A stretch of DNA of 64,000 bases from Fasciolopsis buskii (taxonomy: Eukaryota; Platyhelminthes; Trematoda; Plagiorchiida; Fasciolidae), in the NCBI GenBank assembly GCA_008360955.1, contig LUCM01004095.1:36318-100317 (forward strand), given 5' to 3'. Below, piece after piece: positions 57,707 to 64,000 of the stretch. Every line of letters begins with the position of its first letter. Within the stretch, counting starts at the first letter, position 1. The notes under the pieces are model-generated. The model did not search any database and had not been told where the DNA came from. It worked only from the letters and a program-made list of their open reading frames with translations. Position numbers and translations under genes: made by a program.

Positions 57707-57746
57707 CTACAATGAGAAAAGAACAAGGAAGACTTTCAAGATGATA
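57689..57746 (-). promoter_or_regulatory. Strong 3' splice site and minimal upstream ORF before the BAZ2 start
   Basis: On the minus strand a polypyrimidine tract (CTTCCTTGTTCTTTTCTCATTG) ends in TAG at 57707. The exon then begins ATGACACCTACGTAG, a four-codon ORF whose stop is in frame with and one codon before the main ATG at 57688. The site may take a 5' untranslated exon lying further right, or a trans-spliced leader as is common in flatworms; the sequence alone cannot decide. Confidence 0.55.
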
Positions 57747-58269
57747 ACAGTTTAACTAAGGTGTTTGCGCATTGCCGAGAGATAAACCACCTCGGGCACT
57801 GCTACGTAATTCCATCTAGACATCCACCGTTCATATAGAGCAGCCAGATTTAATTCACAATGACCTCAAAGAAAACCCAACAGAAATCAAGATAAGTACA
57901 AAAGGAAACGTTTTTAGTCAGCGCCCACAAGGAAAACCGTGATTTTTAGTTCGCTTTTTCACACTTTGGAAGTTGCACTTTGCCCATGAGTAGAAGTGGT
58001 ACCATGATTTCTTTCCTCAAACCATAGCAAGAAAAATTAAATTTTTTGCCTTAATTATGTACTTTAGAACGTCATTTATGAAAAGAATCAATGACTTGCA
58101 AGAGGATCACACTTGGTCAATACATGAGCAACCTATTAACCACGTCTAGTGCAAGCTCAGTGCCCAACCCAGATGATAAAAACAAAAAGAACTATCAGAT
58201 TGGTCAATAATGTCCAGTTTTTAGGAAAACGCAATCCACTAGGAACTTTGAAAAGATCGCCGGTAGAGG

Positions 58270-58600
58270 AACTGTTGGCGCTAGTAATCATAGATAAAAT
58301 AAACCCGGATACCTTCCCCTCACGGACTCACATAGACGGGCAGCCTTCAGAAATCTAAAATATCTCCGACGCAAGTATGCCTCTGAAAGGCAGGATTTAT
58401 CACGCCGCTAGTACTGCGGTCTTGCTATAGGGATACGAATCCTGGCTCCTTCGAAAGACTGATGTCTTCGCAGGATCCCCCGTGTATTATGGCAGTATCA
58501 CTGTTGCATTGCCAAGTTTAGGCGCCGTCTTTTAGAGCTGGCGAGCCCCTGTGTTCCACTCTCCATTTCGTGCTACCGATGATCCGGCCTTGGGCAGTGG
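58270..58600 (+). mobile_element. RTE-type LINE fragment
   Basis: In adjacent frames the DNA reads HRRAAFRNLKYLRRKYAS, then MPLKGRIYHAASTAVLL followed by GYESWLLRKTD. This fits the conserved RTE block AF-x-NL-x-x-LWRR...LKGR-[IV]-Y-x-A-x-V-R-x-VLLYG-x-E-[TS]-WPLR. Frameshifts and stops are present. Confidence 0.7.
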
Positions 58601-59016
58601 ATACCAATCCAACGCTCCTCTTGCAGTGCACTGTTCATATTCACTGGGCCGATCAAGAGAAATGCCGTTGTGGACAATAATATAGAAGGGGTATAAAAAT
58701 CCTGAAGGCCCAACTGACGGCACTTGTACCTGATATATTCTTGGCTAGCACTCCAAAGACGACTAGTACAAGTGATGGCGCGAAATAGAGCTCAAAAGCG
58801 AGAATGTAGCCACATTGCTGTCCTTCTGTGCCACGAATGACGCATTTTACAAAATGATGAAAACAACTCCAAAGTTGATGTGTGAAAACAACGAGTTTTC
58901 CCTGTTTACAACCTCTTATCAGAACACATTCTTCCCCACTTTCTTAGTGACACATTTGGGGCAATAAATTGTCTATCTCCAGACGAGTGTTATATCATAT
59001 CCTACCATATGTATAA

Positions 59017-59034
59017 ATATATATATATATATGT
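59017..59034. repeat. Short AT dinucleotide tract
   Basis: About nine TA units flanked on both sides by tgtata-like sequence. Confidence 0.8.
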
Positions 59035-61644
59035 ATAAGAAAAAGAAAGTGTGTATCCTTGAAGATTCGCATCAACCACCGAGAAAACTTGCAAGTACGA
59101 CATCAAAGGCTTCTTACGGTAGGCCATAATCTTTGAAATACGTACCGATAATCGATGTTTAAGCAGTGCATTAAAAATGAAACTCCAGCTACAAAATCAA
59201 AAGTGGTTCACAAAACTCCTAGAAACTCGAAATTAAAAGATCAAGTGATGATTAGGCTAAACACTATTGGTCGTTACTGTGAGCAGTTGTCTAGACCCTA
59301 TTGTGATGGCCATTTGCAACTTGATGCCATGGTGGTTACACAAGCATCCGATATGCACTCTTTTCGACACCAAACTAGCACTAACATAATAAACATAGTT
59401 TACACACTCGTACTGAATGCACTTGTTTTTAAAAGATTATTTGGACATTTCATAGCTATCTAAAAAATAACGGACTCAGTGTTTGTTTACCCAGCGATAT
59501 CCACGTGAGTAGTGAACACAGGATGGGTACGGTACCTACTACAAATCAACCATTTTCACTGTTTTATCTCGAATTATCGATTCTTGGTACTTCACGAAAA
59601 AGTAGACAAGTCGCACAATGCGCATAAAGAGTCTCAGTGTCGCGTAGCTGAAATCGAAAACCAAACCCAAGTGAAGTCGCGGCAAAAAGAATTTCGACAA
59701 AGCTTAACAAAAATAGAATACAAAGTTGGTCAATGACTAAGTGGAAGAGGAGTAGAATCATCATCACCAGTCAACCCATCATTAAAACTGGTGACTGAAA
59801 CTCACAACAAGCAAGAGTTTCTAACGAGGGACAACTTCGATGGATTTCAAACAGCGAAAGGATAAGGAATTTATTCGGTTAAACATAAAACTTCGCCTTA
59901 CCATTAGAGTGCTACTGGACAACGAACTGTTAAATGAATAGAATACTAAGGGAAGGAGAAACGGAAAGCTATGAACGCTATTTCATTAGTCACTGAACGG
60001 CAACTCAAATTTTCTATTCTCGAAACTTATTCGACCATTACAGTAGTGTGAACTGGGAGATAGATATTATGATGCCAGACTTGTTGCACAAGAATAACGA
60101 TACTGTCGCAACGTTCAGATACTCCAAGACACCTACAGCCCAGCTGGGATAGATGCAGTCTTGCGTTAGTTACTATACTGATAGCCCTGGGCACCACAGA
60201 GTTCAAAAGGCTACAAACAACTGGTTGCCCCTAATGTTGGTGGTAGACGACTCCTCGCCGTCACCAGGTCGCTACCACACCTGACCCGCTGAGACCTTAT
60301 GTGGTTCTATCCCATTCCCAGTTCCAAAGTCAAGGTCGCCGATTGCCCACCCTCCTCCGTGTGGTGGCTTTCTAGCCGCTATGAGCACCCCCTTTTGTTG
60401 CACTCATGATCGGAGAGTTAGACAAAATCTACGCTTCTGCTCTACAGTGACAAACATTATCATTTAGTTACTTAATCAAAAAATAGCTTATTAACATCAC
60501 AATCCGAGAATCAATGGGACATAACTGGACGTCATGTTCATCCGTGTAGTCTGGCAAACTATACATTGGGTTTCTACGTTCGGTGATGACATCATAATAT
60601 GCCTAGCACAGGCGATCTCTTAACTCCACTCAGATCAGTCTTGTCACTCCTGGTAATTGCTTTGACATGCCGAAGCCTAATGCAAGGAAATAATTGCATT
60701 GAAAGGGAAAGCTATGAAAGGGAAATAATGGGAATCTTAAGATCAATGGCTAAACTAATGTACCAGAGGTAATATCATCCACCAATGAGCTGGTGATCAG
60801 ATAGATGTGAGAACCTCAGAAACCCAATCATTCCCTACGGTCAATGCCACTAAAAAATTTCAATTGTGTTAATTTTCTCTGCACCCTAATTGATTATTCT
60901 GTCCGTCTCCTTTCGATTAACTGGTTTGGAAGACAATATGAGTAGAAGTAATTCATAATTCGCGATAGATGCCTCAAATGAGTTCGCTTGGAGTAGTTTT
61001 CTCACCCCCACCACCAACCGATTGCAGTACTTTTTCAACCCGCCGCGAAACAAACGCCAAAGAACAAATCTCGAGAGCCTGGCAGTTAAGTATATGAACC
61101 AGCTGGGACTCAGTTGGTGATTTGTAGTAAGCTAAAGCAAACAGTTTTAAATTGCCTCCATAATAAGTTGAGTGATGTTACTGTAAGATGAACCACTTCT
61201 TTTACTGAATTTCAATCGAAGCGTCAATGAATGGGTATCAATCAGTCCCCTTTCGTCTTCTATTCACAAACAAAGATGCGTAGTGCTCGGTGACAAAACA
61301 AAAGCACTAAATGTATTGAAATGAATGTTTATCGTCGATGTTTGAGTGACGAGACATACATGTATTAATTGTGCCAAAACTACTCACATGCGTTTGTGAA
61401 GAAACCGTATCACAACAAATCGATTCGCCATATGCTTGCTAGCCCGACCGGGGACGCAAGTACGCGTGATGCATAAGCAATTCGTATTGGTTGTGCTCGC
61501 GAATTTACTCAATCAATGGACCGACAAAGATGCATTAAAAAGTTAACTAACAGACCTGTAGAGTACAATAAGGTGCATTCTTAACGACCCCATGGGGTAC
61601 ATTTGACCACACCCAAAAGTGGAGTAGATACACGTGGTAAGATA

Positions 61645-61647
<3 letters not shown>

Positions 61648-61697
<50 letters not shown>

Positions 61698-61707
61698 CAC
61701 ACACAGG
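61648..61707. repeat. Compound CA/AT microsatellite
   Basis: About 15 AC units are followed by about 9 AT units and a short second AC tract. Confidence 0.95.
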
Positions 61708-62269
61708 GTAAGAACAGAGTAAGTTGCTCTTCAGAATCACCAAGCATAGATACGATGAGACAGGGCCGACCATTCCTAAAGATGCGGCATTTACTGTTTG
61801 ATAAATCCAGTCGGACATTTTGTATTAATAGTTCTACAGATAAGTTATCCCGGAGGATGACGAAAGGCTTGGGCGACACAAAACGTACAAGTACATATCC
61901 ATTTAATTTACCTCATGATGAGGGGGACAGTGAGAATAACGTGGTAAATGTGCACGATTTTCCTAAGTGTTTACGTCACAGTCAACGAGCTTCGGAAGTA
62001 GAGTAGATCATGTGCAAAGCAATGTGCGATCACCGACGGCGATCTTCACATCGATCATGTTAACTAGTCAAGTTCGGGAAATAATCTGTGAGGGATGGTG
62101 GTTTCAATCAGAAGCCTTGATCGAAATCAATTGCATTAGCAGCCTCAGAACGCACTAGTATAGTTGGGAGTGGACGTTTTCAAGATCCGAGAAGGCTATT
62201 TACCCCAACCGTCTCTCAGAATGGTCCCAAATGGTCATGTCTCAAACAGCCTCTGCTGATTAACTCCTA

Positions 62270-62520
62270 CTCATTCTTCTCGTTGCGCGGACGAGGGGGA
62301 ATGTCCGGCGCTCTTCACCGGGTTGGCTAATCTTTGGTATCCAGCCTAGGGAAGATACTTAAACAGCAAGTCCAAATCAGCCACGGGCGCCGTACGAAGC
62401 CTACGGCATTGGCTCATTGGTCTCTGTGGCAAGGGGGTGAAACAGGCGGCAAGCGTGTCTACTTTCATCCGAAAGGCATATGAAGCGGCAAATCAGTCAC
62501 CGGATCCTTATGGAAGCTAT
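62270..62520 (+). repeat. Dispersed repeat C, copy 1
   Basis: The blocks gggcgccgtacgaagcctac and aaaggcatatgaagcggcaa, then tcagtcaccggatcc, recur at 63580-63710. It is more GC-rich than its surroundings; the type of element is not recognised. Confidence 0.6.
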
Positions 62521-63359
62521 CTGATTTCGCATGGGTACCCTGATAGTATTGCACTCCAAAACAAATCGTAGGTCTATATAATTCCATTCCTAGGTTGATA
62601 AATTGTTTGCGAAATCTACCTGAGTACTCTCTGTATCGCATAAACAACAACCCTCAAACTCACCCGTTTTCCACACTTGATTCCCTGCCATAATAAAACG
62701 AAACATAAATACAAAAAATCACAAAAATTCGCTCTTTTTTCGTTTTCATTGTAACTACATCTATTCATTCCTCTCCGACTGTGCCATGCATTGTTTGGGA
62801 CACTCTAAAATCAGGCGAGTGCAAATATAATGAAAATAGAAAAATGCATTACCAGCCACTACCCAATATTACATCCAGTATGACATGAGCCTAACCTTTT
62901 GAACATGATCCTACTCGTAGGAATTTGGAATCCAGTGGACTTAAGGTGGTCAGATTCGGTGACAAATTGATTCAGATTATTCAGCAACTAGCAAAAGACT
63001 CAACTAAAAAAGCAACCAGAACTACCAGTGAACACTGCTATTCAGATCAGTCGGAGATGAGCTCCGAAAGTACCCAAAACATGGCACCAAACCACTGAAA
63101 CAAACTACTAATGCTGTTTTCAAACAATGAGTCACAGACTGCACACATCCGTCGAAAGCGACGGTTAGAAGACCGCAGCTATTCGGAAAATCCCTGGGTA
63201 GAATCTTTAAATCGGTAATCGGATAGCGCACCTTACCCTGTCGATCCATTTGGATTAAGAAGAGACAATTCACTGGACTTCCAAATGTTCTGTACCATAA
63301 CAAAAGTATGTGAATCCCCCCATAAATTCTACGGCCTCCAAATGCTTCAGCATGGTCGG

Positions 63360-63860
63360 GGGTGGGTGTCCCAGGCTCAAAGTTGGCTACTCGCCCTGAA
63401 GGCCTCTCGAAAGGCTACCAGGTGACCGGCACTTTCAATATTCTCCTCTAGGTCCTACGCAATGCCTTCTCGTGGCGAAGGTGTTCCTACTAAATTTCCA
63501 GAACGAAGGTGAACGCGAGAGGCCCTCCACCGAGCTGAACGACCATTAATAATCAGTCTAGGGGATTTTATTCAAAACCAACCACAGGCGGCGTGCGAAG
63601 CCTGTGTGCTCATAGGCGGCCGTGGTGAAGGAGGGCACTGGGCACCCAAGATGTCTAACCTCATCAGAAAGGCGCATTAAGTGAATAATTGGTCACCGGT
63701 CCCCAGTGGGTTAAGTAACCCCTCAGATCGTCCTGCTGCTTCGCGGGTTAGACCACTCGATCAAAGGCTCGGAGTAGGGTCCCCGAAGTCAACCGAGGGG
63801 TATCAAGCCCGCAGAGAACTCATGGATCTCGATGGATGGCCGGTGATGTGGAGATGAGGA
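63360..63860 (+). repeat. Dispersed repeat C, copy 2 (longer)
   Basis: The block ggcggcgtgcgaagcctgtg and the block cagaaaggcgcattaagtga, then ttggtcaccggtcc, parallel copy 1. It continues rightward with GC-rich sequence towards the window edge, possibly the 5' region of a larger element. Confidence 0.6.
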
Positions 63861-64000
63861 ATATAAAAATTAGCATGTGTTGTGAACTTTACATAGTTTC
63901 ATTTTCCTTCTCCTTTGCTTCCATCCTTCGCCACGATTATGATGGCAAACTATGCGTCCAGATTTTGTGCAAAAAAGCTGCCGCAGAAAAAACACTCGGA

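Larger units (their letters stand above)
57707..64000. other. Sequence upstream of the first BAZ2 coding exon
   Basis: No coding gene is supported. The region may contain the promoter or a 5' untranslated exon, but I cannot place either. It holds an RTE fragment (58270-58600), AT and CA repeats (59017-59034, 61648-61707), and dispersed repeat C (62270-62520 and 63360-63860). Confidence 0.6.

Noticed and set aside
1..64000. CRISPR arrays, operons and prokaryotic signals
   Set aside because: None is seen; the multi-exon gene and retrotransposons show a metazoan genome.

Overview
This is a eukaryotic window, almost certainly from a parasitic flatworm. A digenean fluke with a roughly balanced genome fits better than the AT-rich schistosomes. 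The reasons are one very long, intron-rich gene, GT-AG introns of 0.1 to 9 kb, and many decayed non-LTR retrotransposons of RTE and CR1/Jockey-like type. The species assignment is inference; no rRNA or mitochondrial marker is present.

The window is dominated by a single minus-strand gene, a BAZ2 homologue (bromodomain adjacent to zinc finger 2; TIP5/BAZ2A, BAZ2B, fly toutatis). I could chain 20 coding exons from the ATG at 57688 down to 3408. All 19 junctions keep reading frame and have GT-AG borders, giving at least 3056 codons. Domain order from the N-terminus is: Q/A/S-rich region, AT-hook, TAM/MBD domain (split over three exons), low-complexity linker, charged helix, DDT domain, WHIM-type motifs, a 2.8-kb mostly disordered exon, two PHD-type fingers, an NLS-like basic tract, and the first residues of the bromodomain. 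The gene runs off the left edge, so the rest of the bromodomain lies outside the window.

Layout from left to right: 1-3407 intron; 3408-4111 exon 20; 8509-9159 exon 19 (PHDs); 15110-20200 exons 18, 17 and 16; 21075-23732 exons 15 and 14 (DDT and WHIM1); a large intron to 32534 with an antisense LINE and a 276-base run of N; 32535-35964 exons 13 to 11; 41561-47053 exons 10 to 7 (TAM/MBD); a large intron carrying a long dead RTE copy; 50880-57706 exons 6 to 1; and 57707-64000 upstream sequence holding only repeats.

The remaining sequence is intronic or upstream DNA with dead LINE copies, a tRNA-derived SINE-like unit, several small dispersed repeat families, simple repeats and one perfect 24-bp inverted repeat. 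I see no second protein-coding gene, rRNA gene or CRISPR array. Known family biology (BAZ2A with SNF2H in the NoRC complex, BAZ2B with ISWI ATPases) suggests that the product is a nuclear chromatin-remodelling scaffold that reads DNA/RNA and histone tails.
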